Shown here piece by piece: positions 1 to 12,177 of a stretch of DNA of 64,000 nt. The translations under genes were made by a program, and so were the position numbers. The DNA is taken from positions 29,140,001-29,204,000 of the forward strand of contig CM075101.1 in assembly GCA_037576195.1 (NCBI GenBank), read 5' to 3'. Source of the stretch: Phytoseiulus persimilis. Its lineage: Eukaryota > Arthropoda > Arachnida > Mesostigmata > Phytoseiidae. The notes beneath the pieces are model-generated. The model had not been told where the DNA came from and did not search any database. It worked only from the letters and a program-made list of their open reading frames with translations. The first letter of the stretch is position 1. The number at the start of each line of letters is the position of its first letter.

Positions 1-160
1 AGCGGTCTCTAATCCCGTTCTTAAGATCCACTTGTGTCTCGACCAGCGGGCCCCGCCGCCCGCTCCAAACTCCATCGCTACGTGCGGCACGTTCTCACCG
101 CGTTTCGTCGACAATCCTTGTTTAATTGCGAGGCGTCCCCATGCGCCGACCTCGGCTCAA

Positions 161-177
161 CCCCCCCCCCCCCCCCC
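161..177. repeat. Poly-C run, 17 bases
   Basis: An uninterrupted run of 17 C is read directly from the sequence. On the opposite strand it is a G run, prone to length errors in sequencing and able to contribute to G-rich structures. Confidence 0.95.
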
Positions 178-413
178 GTGCTCCTCCTCACTGATTCCTG
201 ATCTCAACAATTGCATTTGCTAATGGTGCTCTGGTGAGTGGGGACGCTACAGAAAAGGACGAAGGGAACAAGACGGAGAGAGGAGTTGCGACGGCCAGTC
301 GGGAACGACAGCGCTCCTCGTCTACGCGTTCGTCTGCAAGTCGGCCTGTCGTCCTGCTTGAAAAGTCGCTTGTACTGAAGTGAAGCTGCCGCCGCCCCGT
401 CCGTTCATCCGAC

Positions 414-455
414 GGTCGGTCGCCCGCCCGCCCGGCCAGCCAGCCAGCCGCCGGG
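414..455. repeat. Imperfect GC-rich tetranucleotide repeat
   Basis: Consecutive GGTC, GCCC and CAGC-type units form a short imperfect microsatellite. Comparable runs recur at 5.4, 11.2 and 19.3 kb, so this repeat style is a regional trait. Confidence 0.8.
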
Positions 456-3400
456 TCTTAAGTGAAGACGAGAAAACGTTGAAGAAAAAGCTTGCCTCGT
501 GAAGAATGTTTTATTCATTTTGTTCATTCATGCTCCGTCCCCTGCGAGCTTTGTGCTATCTTGCTGCGAGCTCCCCTCTCCGCTACAAGCACCCGTTCCC
601 CGCGTCGGCGACGCGGGCCGTCGTCTTCCCCCTTGACGGGCGCTCCTTCGAAGCTCCCGCAGTTGGCCATCGCCTCCCGCACCGAGCGACGGCCGCGAGA
701 GTTGCTCGCAGCCGCACTGGCGACGACATGAGTCGCAACACATGACTACGAGTGTTAAGCGACGAACGTCGTCGTTCCCTCGCCTGCAGGGGACGTTAAA
801 TAGCGACACTAAACGACACCGTTTCATCCAGCAAAAGTTGAGAACGACCGAACAGAAGGGAGAACGAAGTAAGCAAGGAATTCCGCGACCGACCGACGAA
901 GTCAGCGAGCGAGTGGCCGGTTACACAGACTCCTTGCGAGCCCGACGGCCGCCGTCCGGAATGCAGCGAAATCTTTTGTCTCGAAACGTTCTCATATCCT
1001 TCTTCCCGTTCTTTTTGTCGTCTCTGTCCGAACGGTGCAAGCTCTCTGTTTGGAAGGAGCGCCGCCATACACTGCGGAGAGACGGAACCGATTTCGCATT
1101 GAAACAAACTCCTTTAAAAAGAGTGGCGAGAAAGATCCGCAACCGATTCAAGTCCGGGGTCGAGGCGAAGAACTCGACTCGTGAGAGTCCACTGGTTTCG
1201 TTCGCTCGCGGCCCGATGTCGGGTTCTCCTGCACCGCGGGAAGAGTCCGCGGCGTGGATTCCTGCCGGTTCCAACGGGTTCCTGGGGGCGGCGGGCCCCG
1301 ATCCCCCGGAAAACCCGGGGGCCAGCAAGGGACCTTGATTGGCCGCGAGGTAGTTGGTCGCGAATCTTTGATGAACGTTCACGCGGGCCGCCCGTCAGTC
1401 CGGCAAGCGGTCCATGTTGCCTCAAGATGAGGTTGTTCGTGCCACACGCAAGATTCCCCTTTCCGCTGGCTCGTTCGCGTGCACTCTTCCCGACCCGCCC
1501 GGTCCGCTGAGCAGCCGAGTCAACGATTTCCGCCCCTCCTCGCGGACGGATGCATTTTCAGACGAACCAAGGTACAGACGGACAGAGGGAGGGAGAGCGA
1601 GGGAACCGAGGAGCCACAGTAGATCATTACCCCTAATTAGGTGATGTTCATTAATATCTAGCCGAGGGGCCCGCCTGCCTGCAGCTCTTATGAGGCGTCG
1701 GCCGTTTGTCCTTCGGGAGGCAGATACTGTCGACGGCCCTGGCCTGTCGGCAGCCGAATAAAAGCAGAAGCAGCGGAATACAGGAAACGCTAATCTGTTG
1801 TTTATGCAGGAGTTCTATCTCTGGAGATTCGGGTGGGAGCGGCACGATGAGCGTTGCCAGTCACGAAACGATCCCACCCTTGAGGGGGGCGTGCAGAAGC
1901 CTCGTGCGGGATGACCGGATCCTGGCAATATCCGAGCGAAGGAGCTCCGAGCCTCGACTCTTTGCGGCTCTCATTCCGTCCCTCGGCCGCTTCTCCCCAA
2001 CGCTCGTCCGCGATCCACGCGGCGCCACACGATGGCACCAGAAATGAGTCTCCATGCGACGATACCGGCGGAACGATGAGTCCAACGCACTGCCCACCCG
2101 ACCTCATGAACGTCAGGAGCATGGGGAATATGTTGATGTTGTACAGCCTCGCCGCTTGAGCTCGCTTCCTGCCGAGCTATATTCCTCAGCGCCGAGGGGT
2201 CTACGCGAACGCGTTTCCAGCATGTCTGCAAGCGATGTGAGCCGCGGAAACTCTTTGATGACACAAGAGAGCTGTCTCACGCAAGGTGTTGCGCAATCAC
2301 GGAGCCGTTTCGAGAACATCGAGGAGGAATCGGGCACATGGAGGTTCATCAATGCCCACGTCCAGCAGCGGGGTCCAATCATGCCGAAACGCTTGAAACT
2401 AGGCGTCTGAGTTAGCGCCGGCGTCCCGCGGAAAACTGGGCGTCTGCCCAGAGAGCTTCACCCCATGGGCGGCTTGAATCCCGAAAGGAGAGTTCCCACT
2501 CGTTCCACGAACCCATTCGGCGACAAGCCCAGAAGGGGAGAAGAATCGAGGGAATAGACCTTTGAGGGAAGGAGAACGAAACGAGGGTAGAGGAACGGGG
2601 ACAGAAAAGCGCGGGAAATTGCGAACGAATTCTCTCTGAGTGGCTTCGGACAGCATCGAGTACAAATCGCTCGCAGACGGTGGGGAAGCGGAGCGCGGCC
2701 TAGGCCTCGCTTCGTGATGCCCGCCAGCCTCCCGGCCGGGCGTGTGTCCGCCGATCGGTGCTTAGCGCGACCGGAGCCTCTTCCGCCCCTGCGCGCGCCC
2801 GGTTACAATGGAATCATACGTTTCGATGGATGAACGGCAGCCTCTGTTTTTGAAAGCGTCCCCCCTCCGGAACTCTTCGAATCTTTCGTTCTCCCCCCGC
2901 ACCGTCCCCCGAGGTAATCGGGGGAAGCTGTGCACGGTCGGTCTCAGCTTGTCCCGAACGCGTCCGTTCGTCAATCCTGTCCGTCTGCATGCCCGCTCGA
3001 CGCGAGACCTCTCTCGACGGGCAGACTCTCTACGCTCCCCGGTGCGCGCACTTTTCCCGCCGCAATTCCGAGAGACGAAACAGCCGGGCGGACAGAGGAG
3101 CGAAGACGTTCGCTACGTTTCGAAGAAACACATTCATTGAAAAATGACCCCGCATGCGCTCCGCAGCCGGTTTCCATAGCTGGCGATGCCGCCGCTGGCC
3201 TCTGGGCCAGGTCTCAGAGCAGCTGCTGGTGTCACATTCACCAACTGCCCTCCCGGCTCGCCACCCTTTCATCCCGGATCGAACAAAAACCTCCAGAGCG
3301 CCGTTTCTGCTGGATCGAAACGCTGATTCGTTGTTTGCCTTGTCCGCCTTGTCGACGTTATCGCGAGCGGGATCTCACCAACGACAGCGTGGTGGTCGCC

Positions 3401-4649
3401 CCAAAAACAATTTTTGCTCCGGCCCTATTCAAGGGAGGCGGATAAATCCGATTCAGCCATGGCGTCGAGGATCGTGCCGACGATTCGCGCCGAAATCTCT
3501 TTTGTGCCTCGCTCGCCCGATGTCGGCTGAGCTGTGATCATCGATGTCCATCGGCGGCGGCCACCCCCCACATCCGATCCGGACTTGAACACTCGTGAGA
3601 CTTTAGTCCGAATCGACCGAACGTCCGAACTATGCGAGAGGATCCGTGTTTTCCTCCTTCGCGTGGATCCAGAGCCTCCACGCTCGTTCGATCCCGTAGA
3701 GCAATGGAGCCCGAATGAGCGAAATCGACTACGGCGAAGCAGAATCAGATGGTGACCACCAGTGTATTGAACAAGCGCAGAAATGGATTGCCTCACTCTC
3801 GATTCCGCCTCTGTTTTCCCCGTCGCCGCCCCGGCCCCAAATCATCTATCTGCTTCCACAGTCAATGTCGTCCTGCTAAAGCTAGATTTACACCTACTAC
3901 TACTCGCCGAAGCCACGATCCACCCACCGGCGGGCACCCTCGCTCCGAATTCCTCCCCCCGTGTCGGTGCTCACTACCCACCCTTTAGGTGGTCAACCTT
4001 CTTCGTGTTGTTTGCTGCCGCTTTATGTTAAGTGTCGCCGTGAGGCTTAGCGCAGCCCGTTTGCCTGTGCTACGGACTTCGACGGCGACCGCAACGGCAT
4101 CAAGACCCTGAGCACGGGTAATGGACAACAAAACTAAGGACGTTCTTCCGTCTGACAGAGCAGGCTGAGCTTTGTTTCCCCGGCATCGTTCCGCGACCGA
4201 CCCCCGCCGACAGGGCCGACCGGCTGCGCCTGGAACCACCACAAGAGCACCGACAGCCGAAGACAAAGTATGCCAAAATAGAGAACATTTCTGTTCTCGA
4301 CAGCCATGGCTATCTATCCAACCAACCGCCGAAGCAAGCGCCCGGTCACGCGCCATCCGACCAGCAGAGCGCCCCCGCGAGTACGTTACCCACTGAGGCT
4401 CCTCTACAATCAGTTAGGAGCTCCACGAAGTTCCCACTCGGAAACGCAACGGTGCTCACCTCGAGATCCCGCGCACTTCGCAACGGACTTCCGACACTTC
4501 GGTGTCGCAACGCAGCAGCCTTTGCCTCGGATGACTGCGGAGCAGCAGCCGCTCATCGGAACTAAAGAGGTGGGCCTTGCAGGTACGGAGAGTACGGATA
4601 GCGATATGGAATAAATGGACCGGGTGTAAACGGATTCCTGGCTGAGGCA

Positions 4650-4906
4650 CAAAAAAACGTCTTCGGAACCTGTTGCATGTGGCTGATACTCCCGATCTCT
4701 TTTCGACGAACTCGACACCGCCCCCGTCTCTCACAACGCCCCTCGGAGGGGAGCTGACGTTGTGCGCCGACGTCTTCGACGCGGAGTTCCTCGATGCCGC
4801 TTCGGTACAGAGCGCGATCGATCTCGCTGATTTTGCATCTGCCGATCGCGAGATTCGGCCGCTCGAGTCCTTCCACGATGAGCTCGATCCGAACTTATTC
4901 CTATGA
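4650..4906 (+). CDS. Possible 3' coding exon with acidic C-terminus
   Basis: An open segment ends in a stop at 4906. It opens after an in-frame TGA near a possible acceptor (about 4648) with a basic KKRLRNLL stretch, continues through a Ser/Thr/Pro-rich part and ends in an acidic, hydrophobic tail (DELDPNLFL). That composition is unlike the arginine-rich chance frames around it and resembles the C-terminus of a transcription regulator. I do not recognise a family and found no matching upstream exon, so it could still be a chance frame. Confidence 0.2.
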
Positions 4907-5192
4907 AGAGGATACAGCGCGCAGGACGAGCCATCACACCTTCGCGCCAGGCGCCCGCCTGCTGGGACGGATGCCCCGTGCGCGACGGCGAAAACAGGGC
5001 GCGCCGGAGGGTGAGCTGCGGCGTTTCGCGAGATGACGGCAGGCAGAGAGATTCGAAGAGGATTTCAGTGGAGGGGCGGACTCACAGAGACAGAAAAAGG
5101 CATCAGCTGAAAGCGAAGTCATGTTCGCGTTCAATTCGCGATCCCACGAGCTCCGTGCGACACACGCGTCTCCGCCATCACAGTTGTCAGTA

Positions 5193-5290
5193 TCGTCATC
5201 GGCGTTGTCATCGTCGTCGCCGCCGCCATCGTTGTTGCTTCGTCGAGCGTCGTCGTCGTGTCGAGCAGCAGCAGCAGCGGCCGCCGCCAC
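5193..5290. repeat. Interrupted CGT/CGC/CAG trinucleotide repeat
   Basis: Runs of TCG, CCG and CAG triplets are broken by single substitutions. Read on the minus strand in one frame this gives an alanine run followed by an aspartate-rich stretch. No exon signals support translation. Confidence 0.8.
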
Positions 5291-5428
5291 ACAGCGAGGT
5301 AGATGACAAGCTCAACTCGAAGCTCTATGATGATTAGCATCAGGAGCAGCGCATGTCGGTGGGTGCATGATAGGACGCAGGCATCGGAGCCGAGGGGAGC
5401 CTGCAAAGAGAACTCAAACAAGTTTCCC

Positions 5429-5458
5429 GACTGACTGACTGACTGACTGCCTGCCTGC
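5429..5458. repeat. (GACT)5 followed by GCCT units
   Basis: Five perfect GACT units at 5429-5448 run into GCCT units. It is a short tetranucleotide microsatellite inside non-coding DNA. Confidence 0.95.
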
Positions 5459-8400
5459 TTAGATCAGTTCAGCCAGGCAAACATGCAGGAACTCGGCCGC
5501 TCTGCAGGCAGCTGAGCCGGCGCATGGAAACTCTTGAGGGACTTGGCGGAAACTTGGAAACTCAGCAACGGTAGGGAAGGAGGGCGGTTCGACGGGCCCT
5601 CTGAGATCTCCTGTTGTCAATGAGAATAGGCGAGTTCAAAGCTGCTTTGATATCGGTCGGTCGGTCTCTCTTCACTCTCTCTATGTAGAGGTCTCCCTTT
5701 TCGTTGCGCCGTCCCCTCGGGTGAGAGATCGAGGAGGGCGCCGAGTCGGATTGACGTAGGATTTCGCGAGCGTCGCGCATCTCAAACTTGAAGACAGCCT
5801 CAGAGGTGCGTCTGCGAGGGAGAATAGAGATTCAAGGATGATTCAGCGTTTGAAGTCAGCATTTGCGATGTGCTAAATGCGAACCCTCTCGCTGCCTTTC
5901 TCCGTGGTTTCCGTTCGGTCCTCGCCTTCTTGTGCACGTGGAGCACAAGCCATGGGGAACAGGGCCGAGAGAAGAAATGATGTGGCTATGCGGAAACGAG
6001 TAGAGGAGTTTGGCCGTGATCTTATCCCTCACAGCATCGCGGAACCCGCTTTAGGGTGCTCTCCAACAAGCGCTCCGGGGGCTCCCGGCGTGGTCTCAAA
6101 CCGTGGACTGCGGACGATTCGAGAACAATAATCAGGACAGCTAATACCTGTCTCGGCCAACGCTGTGACACCTCTGTGACGGAAGGAACTGCACACTCAG
6201 ACGAAGGCTCGCACCAGCAGATCAACGGATGAAGCGGCGGGTGGACAGATATGTAGGCAAACAAATACGGTACATACGGATCAACGGGCGCAGGTTGATC
6301 TGATAAACACCATGGGAGTGGGCGGCATCGTTCTCGTTATCGTTGGCAGGGCGCGCGTCGGTCGAGCCGGGTTGATCTATTCCCACCGAAGCCATTCTAG
6401 AGTGGTGAAAACGTTCCGAACGAAGAAAGTCGGTCGCTCAGGCATGGAGGACGCCCGAATTGAGTTTCGAGAACAAGAAAGCTGCCCCGAACGAATAACG
6501 AGGCCGGAAGGACGGGTCCGCGGCATTCTCTCAATCCCCCACACAGATCTGGAGGCATTGTTGCTCTTTCCGAAAGCAGTAAAAGGAACTGCGAAGCTAA
6601 CGTTTGCCCGATGTGGTGGAGGTTGTTGTTGGTGGTGGGTTTTTGTCTTCGTAGTTTTCGTCAACATTGTAGTCGGTGTTGGTGCTTTGTGCCACCGCTG
6701 TTCATCTAAAGGCTCCCAGTGAGCTAACAAGCACGTCGTTATCGTGCGGTTGCTTGCTCGCTCGCTTACCCGCCGGCCGGTTCGCCCGCCGGGTTCTACA
6801 ACTGACCGAGCGAGCGACTGACTGGCTCACTGTCCGCCCGTCTGTCTTTCTGTTTGTCCGCATATCTTCTCCCTCTCCGTGTGCTGGGTGGCGATGTGTT
6901 TTCGCTGCTGTCGGAGATAGGTGTCGACGCCTGCGTCAGTGCTTGTTCTCCCATCAGCCGTCCTCGTTCCTTGGCCCCGCCACCCCGTTCGTCCCAGCGG
7001 CTTGTCGTCTCGTTCAACTGGGCTCTCGTTCAAGAAGCCGACGACGACGACGATGGTAGCCGCCACCGAAGCTAAATTAGCGGCGAACCAGCGGCCGCTC
7101 CGGGATGGTCCCGGCCGATCTCTTAAGCCGGTCAAGATTCTCGTGCAGCACCAATGGTCATCATCGCTGAGATGATCATCAATATGTTGAGCCGTCCGCT
7201 CGCTCGTTTCCGCGTCGTCTCCGCTTCCGTAACGCTCGCTGGTCCGGACGGCAATCTGTCCGTGTCGGCAATCGACGAGGCACGGCGGGAGAGACACGGT
7301 GGGAGAGACACGGCGCGACGTGTGTTAAGCGCCACGGTCGGAAGGCACATGCCGAGCATACATGGCTCGCCACCGCTCGGATACAGGACGTCACGCATCG
7401 GCGACGCCGGGCTGCCGCCGACGCCCAGTCACAAAAGAACGGAGAACTCCGCGTCGGGAGGCCATAAGATGCCCCAGAACGGGAACACGACGATCGCGGC
7501 CGAAAACTCTCGGAATGCGACAAAATTTACGACGCGCATTTACGTCGGAGGCTGACGTCAGAGCGGCGTAGATGCACCCTCCCTAATTTCGAAACCGGTG
7601 AGTCCGGCGCGCCCTCCGCTGGAATAGTTCCTAGTCTTGGGATGCCGTCGAGCGCTCCAGAGTTTCGATGGAAACTCGGCCGAGGAGCTGCTTCCCGCCG
7701 TGGGAAAACGAGGCAGAAGTCGTTGTGAGGGGAGCGCAAGCAAATCGGATGAGCGCTCCCTCCGCCGACCGGAGCCTCGATGAACCTGTTGAGCTCCGAG
7801 CCGTGACGCGCCTATCCTGCGGGTGGTCTTCAATACTTGCCGAAGAGAATGGCTGTTCCAGCTCACTGTACGATGAACACTCTCGGAGAGAAAACGCAAA
7901 CGGGGTAGACGAGCACCGAGGATTCTCTCAGCTCGGTGCCGGGAAGCAGAATGAATACGATGGGAAAACACCGATCGAGGGGAACGCATGTCGCGCTGCC
8001 TCCGTCCGGCCCCGATGCGTAGTGCGGCGCTACATGCTTCTCTGTTTGGTAGATTGATTCCGTTCTTCGATTTCTCTTCTTTTCGACAGCGATCGCCGCT
8101 CTGTCGTCGCCTCGAAACGGAGATGAGGTTTTTGAAGTCGGCGCGTTCCTCGCGTCTCCCTCCTTTCCCCGCGACCAGCGAACCGGCAGAGTTATTCAGG
8201 GAGTTTGACTCGCGGTCTCCCCACCAGGAGCTGCACGCGCCGCGGGACTGCCTGTCCGTCAGGCGAATGACATCCATCCAGGTAGATACCTATTTCCGTT
8301 TCCAAAGTTCGTGCTTGGATTAATTCCGTCCGAAGCGTCCGTCAAAGGCCCGGCTGCCTGCCGTTCCTGAATGGAGGAACGCCAACGGAACGGAGGAGAT

Positions 8401-9099
8401 AAGCGATGCCGGCAACGTCTCGCTTCATACGCGCAACCTCACGCTTTCGCGACCGTGGGGGCGCCGAAACAATTCATCTCGACCGCATTCTCCGCCGTTA
8501 CTCCCCCCTCGCCCTTTGAAGCTGTCTGAAACGAGACCAGAAACGACGTTCACGGGAGCACTCTCCGCAGTGAACTGGGGCACCCGGGAATAAGACGAAT
8601 GAGGATTTCCTGGATGTTCACGTAGTTCTGGTAGACGGATTCACAAGGTTTCTGGTGATACGAGCTACATGGTTTGTTTATTCGCTACTGTTTGAACACC
8701 CGCGTTTGTTTGCTTTGGGGCGCTCGTCTGCGTATGACTGCCGGTCTATTCGAAGCGCTATTCCTAGACGGGGAACGACGCTCTCGAGTTTCGAAGTCTT
8801 CAGAGCAAGTCCGACTCGGGACGACCCCCACCCGGGACTTCGAGGAGAAACTACAACAAGGAACGCTCTGTGCGAGCGAGTAGACGCCAGGTTCAAGGCA
8901 CGTTATCGCACGGGAAACTTTCAGGAAATGGAATCTCCGCTCGGGATGCCATTCCCACGCGAGCATGAATCACTTCCCTCGCGTTGCTCTTCCGTGATCC
9001 TCCTCCGAAGAGTGGCGCGAGTTCAAAGAGGAAGATCGGAGACGAAACGCTGAAGTACACGTAGCGTCGCCCCCAAGGAATTTGTGCGAGAAAACTCAC

Positions 9100-9309
9100 C
9101 TGTAGAAGAGGAACGATCTCGGTCGGGGCGGGCGCGATCGCCAGCGCCGATATTCCGTTTGGTTGAGAATTTCTCAGTGCCGCTGTTAGGGCGGCAGCCT
9201 GAGAGAGGTGTTGCGAAGATGTCGGAAGTCCCAAATGTAGACCCAGAGGGTTCATTACGGCTGCCGCCGCGCCGTTGACGAACATTTCTCCGTTGTGTGA
9301 AAGGATCAT
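9100..9309 (-). CDS. Probable first coding exon of an unrecognised gene
   Basis: An ATG at 9309 opens 70 codons ending exactly at a strong donor (CTACAG then GTGAGT, exon end 9100), so the exon finishes in phase 0. An in-frame TAG lies about 36 bases upstream, which supports the ATG if no acceptor lies between. The peptide is rich in Ala, Leu, Ser, Gln and Asn, with an alanine run near residue 14 and short hydrophobic blocks. This is typical of the disordered N-terminus of a transcription factor or RNA-binding protein. The rest of the gene would lie at lower coordinates, but no conserved domain appears between 1 and 9 kb, so it probably continues outside the window. I cannot name the family. 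Confidence 0.4.
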
Positions 9310-11760
9310 CAAAGAAGAATCGGCTTTCCGAGATTGAAACTACTTCGATGTTTCTGCTGGTTCTCTATCGTCCACAGCGGTGTTCTGGTCCTGAACGCCT
9401 CGCGGACACTGGCACTTCGGAACGGATTCACCAAAACGATGGACAACCTGGTCAGGCGAGGAAAACAGCGATGAGCGGCGATAACAATTCACAAACCAGA
9501 TGAAACTCTGCGCTTGTTGCTGCTGTCAGGTTCCTTGTTGCGTCAAGATTTCGTCGTCGAGGAGGAGGAGGTGGATGAGTAGGAGAATATCATTCCCTAA
9601 ATGAGCTCGATCTTCCGTTGTAGCTCCTGTCAACGCTGTTGTTGTTGTTTTTTCGTATGATGGAGATCGTTGTTGGCGCGATGTAGTTGTCAGGAACAAG
9701 CACACTGATGTCCACTGAGCTCGCGATGAGAGTTTAAACTGTTCGCAAGAGCACACACAGCACCCACAACACCCACAGAAACTCACACTACTCCGAAGCA
9801 GAGGAATAAGCAGTTGTTGTCGTTCCGGGTTGTAATTTCCGACTCGTAGCGGGCCGCTGTTGTGAGCCGGAGGTTTCGCGTAGTTGTCTAGATACGTTTG
9901 AAATTTTGTTTATGGCGGAGATAGAGGCGGTTCCCCGTGGATCGACTTTCTGGCCGAGGCCTATAGGTGCACCCGATGTGCCAAGGACTCCCTCGGGTCG
10001 ACTGCGTGAAAAATTACAACAACGCTGAACTTCACAATAACGACTCGCGCTCGAGTCGAGCACGTTCTCGCTTGTGAAGGAGTCAGCGGGAAAAAGCCAC
10101 CGATGTTTACGGCGGTCCCTTGGCTTAAGGAAGTCGGTTCTCGGAAGATGGATCAGAGAAAATGGAAGGTCGTCGGCGCACTTTTCGCTTCGAAATTGAA
10201 ATTGTCGTGAAGAGTGAAAATGTCGGGGAGAAGCTTAAGTCAACAGCGATGGTGTCCACCGCCGCGATCGCAAGAATCTTTCGCGGGAATGCAGAACGCT
10301 TCGGAATGAAGACCTGCGGCAACGGCGACGGCGCGGAAGGAACGAGCGGAAAGGTTGATATCTCGCTTTTTCGATCGAGGGACCCGATTCCGCGAGTCTA
10401 GCTGTCGGATAACACACGTGTCATCGATTCCAGAATCCGCATTCAATTCTGCGATCGAAAGTACCAAACCTTCGCTGCACTTCCTTTGCTGTGATGCTGA
10501 GGAGGAGGAGGACGATGATGACGTGAACAGCACCGTTCGTTTAACAATCAGAGATAATTAGGGATGTTTTGCTTCGCCGCGGATGTCTTTGTTGTCGTCG
10601 TCTTCTACGTCGAGTTTTTCGTTAGATCTGCTCCACGAAGTGGTGGAGAAACTTCAACCACAGCATCAGCGGCAAGAGAAGAAACGGCAGTTGGAGCGGC
10701 ACTACGTGTAAGAGCGGTACAGGTAGCAGCTGAACAAGTTGTTAGAGAAGTCATGCGTTGGCGGTCTTCAGAACGGCTTCGCAACGATTCTAGCCGAATC
10801 GTCCTTCTGTTTGCCTGTTGTTTCCGGTGTCGCAGAGAGAGAAACACACACACGCACGCACAGCTGGTCGCGGGAGATAATCGCCGCTTTCGCTTGATTG
10901 GTTTGTTGTTTGGTTTTGGCAGGATTTGATCGCGGCGGATTCGTGAAAGTGAGAAGTTCACGCATTAACAGTGGAGAGACGTCAACAATCGAAAGAACAG
11001 TGAGTCGTAGCTAGTTCATAAAAGACAGACAAAAAATCCGATCTGTCTGTGCCCACCACGAGAGCAAGCGAGACACCGATTGTCGACGGGTGGTCGAGCT
11101 TCGCGCACCGGCCAGGCTTCCTCGTGGTCTGAACAGATGATACTGGAGCACGCTTGCTCGCTCGCTGCCTGCCTGCTTGGCTGGCTCCTGGGCTCCCTCA
11201 CTGGCTGGCTGCGTGGCTCCCTCACTGGATGCTTAGTTGGTTGGTTGGTCGCTCGGTGGGCACGCTCCCTCACTGGCGGGCAGGCGAGCGGGCTAGCTGC
11301 GTGGCTGAATGCGGTACGGATAACGTGGCTAGAGGGCGCTGTCGAACAGTGGGCGGGCAGCCAGGAGAAGAACAGAGCGCCCCCTTGCTCCCCTCGGGGC
11401 TCTCTCGGGCCCCCGAAGTCCCCCTCCCCCAACTGCTTGAAGACCTTTAGCATCCATCCATTCACTCATCCGTCCGTGCGTCCGTTCGTCCTCCCCTCGG
11501 TCCCCAGCTCAGAACCTCCAACTCCAGAGGAAGCCTTTGGGTGCTGTCGTAGTGCCCGGTGCCCCTGCTCACCCCCTGACGCCCGGAATAAGCTTTTGGC
11601 GACGGAAGTTCTTCTCGACACTGACCCTGTGTTCGTTTGTCTGTCCTCTGACGGATGATCTCCGCGTTTGTCTACTCGTCGGTCGGTTTCGTCGTCTGCG
11701 CGTCCGTGCACGGGGCAATCCTGAGCCAGAGACCTGGGGAGTTCATCGAGACGTTCCACC
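9310..11760. other. Non-coding DNA, candidate promoter/5' UTR region
   Basis: No supported gene. The stretch lies between the putative minus-strand first exon (9309) and the putative plus-strand start (11,761), so it could hold divergent promoters. It contains interrupted CA and trinucleotide runs and the degenerate tetranucleotide block at 11.15-11.28 kb. Confidence 0.35.
11151..11280. repeat. Degenerate CTGG/CTCG block with a 12-base unit repeated three times
   Basis: GCTC, GCCT, GGCT and GGTT units dominate. Within the block the word CTCCCTCACTGG occurs exactly at 11193-11204, 11217-11228 and 11265-11276. The repeats create an apparent 192-codon plus-strand frame rich in Trp, Leu and Gly, and a minus-strand frame with a repeated VREPRSQP-like unit. 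Both are products of the repeat rather than evidence of a protein. Confidence 0.85.
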
Positions 11761-12177
11761 ATGGTCAAACTCCACAGGTGTACGTACGCGCTTGCCGCCT
11801 TCTTTCTCGGTTTCTCGATGTTTACGGCAGCCTTGACAAACTCGACCGAGTTCCTCCCGGCTCCTCTTTTCTCGGGGCCGATGAAGAGGAACGAGGGAAC
11901 TCTCAGCAACTCGGGCGAACAAGATGGAGGTTTCTCTGTTGATCGATCCCTCGCCGATGCCCAGTATCAGGTGGCGTCTGGAAAGCAGGGATCTCTTTCC
12001 CAAGAATTGTCCCGACTGATTGGCACCGCTTGCACAGCTCATCCCTCACATGCCAAGAGGATTCCACTGTCAACAGTTGGAAATGTACACATTTCCCGAA
12101 AGGCATCTGTGGGTATCAGAATATTCCAAATCGAATTCCTCGAGCGGATCAACGAGTCGCTGCGGCAAGTGAGCTGA
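11761..12177 (+). CDS. Possible secreted or peptide-precursor ORF (first exon)
   Basis: The start sits in CCACCATGG, an excellent translation context. The first 25 or so residues form a classic secretory leader: a basic start (MVKLHR), then a hydrophobic core (ALAAFFLGFSMFTAAL) and a small-residue end. A possible N-glycosylation site (NST) and a dibasic KR near residue 43 follow, as in neuropeptide precursors. The frame runs to a stop at 12177, but a weak donor (CAG then GTGGCG) near 11970 may end the exon earlier. The part after that is less protein-like. No known peptide motif is recognisable, so a chance frame remains possible. Confidence 0.35.
   Translation: MVKLHRCTYALAAFFLGFSMFTAALTNSTEFLPAPLFSGPMKRNEGTLSNSGEQDGGFSVDRSLADAQYQVASGKQGSLSQELSRLIGTACTAHPSHAKRIPLSTVGNVHISRKASVGIRIFQIEFLERINESLRQVS

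Larger units (their letters stand above)
1..4640. other. GC/CpG-rich DNA without recognisable gene
   Basis: I see no supported gene here. The stretch is CpG-rich and carries simple repeats (a C run at 161-177, a GGTC/CCCG/CCAG-type tetranucleotide run at 414-455). Open frames on both strands reach about 200 codons but have basic, arginine- and serine-rich, domain-free composition, as expected where stop codons are rare in GC-rich sequence. Untranslated exon, promoter or intron DNA of a neighbouring gene is the likeliest content. Confidence 0.5.
4907..9099. other. Repeat-rich non-coding stretch
   Basis: Apart from the simple repeats listed separately, this stretch shows no gene I can support. 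The longest frame, a 239-codon minus-strand frame at 7558-8277, is arginine- and serine-rich without a domain and has no convincing start or splice context. If the exon at 9100-9309 is real, this region is probably the intron downstream of it on the minus strand. Confidence 0.45.

Noticed and set aside
742..1338. 198-codon plus-strand open frame
   Set aside because: Arg/Ser-rich composition without domain, in GC-rich DNA where long chance frames are expected; equally long frames exist on the other strand over the same bases.
7558..8277. 239-codon minus-strand open frame
   Set aside because: The composition is basic and serine-rich with no recognisable motif, and neither start nor splice context supports it.
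11080..11658. 192-codon plus-strand frame with repeated Trp/Leu/Gly units
   Set aside because: The repeated peptide units come from the tetranucleotide repeat; the antisense frame shows the same artefact.
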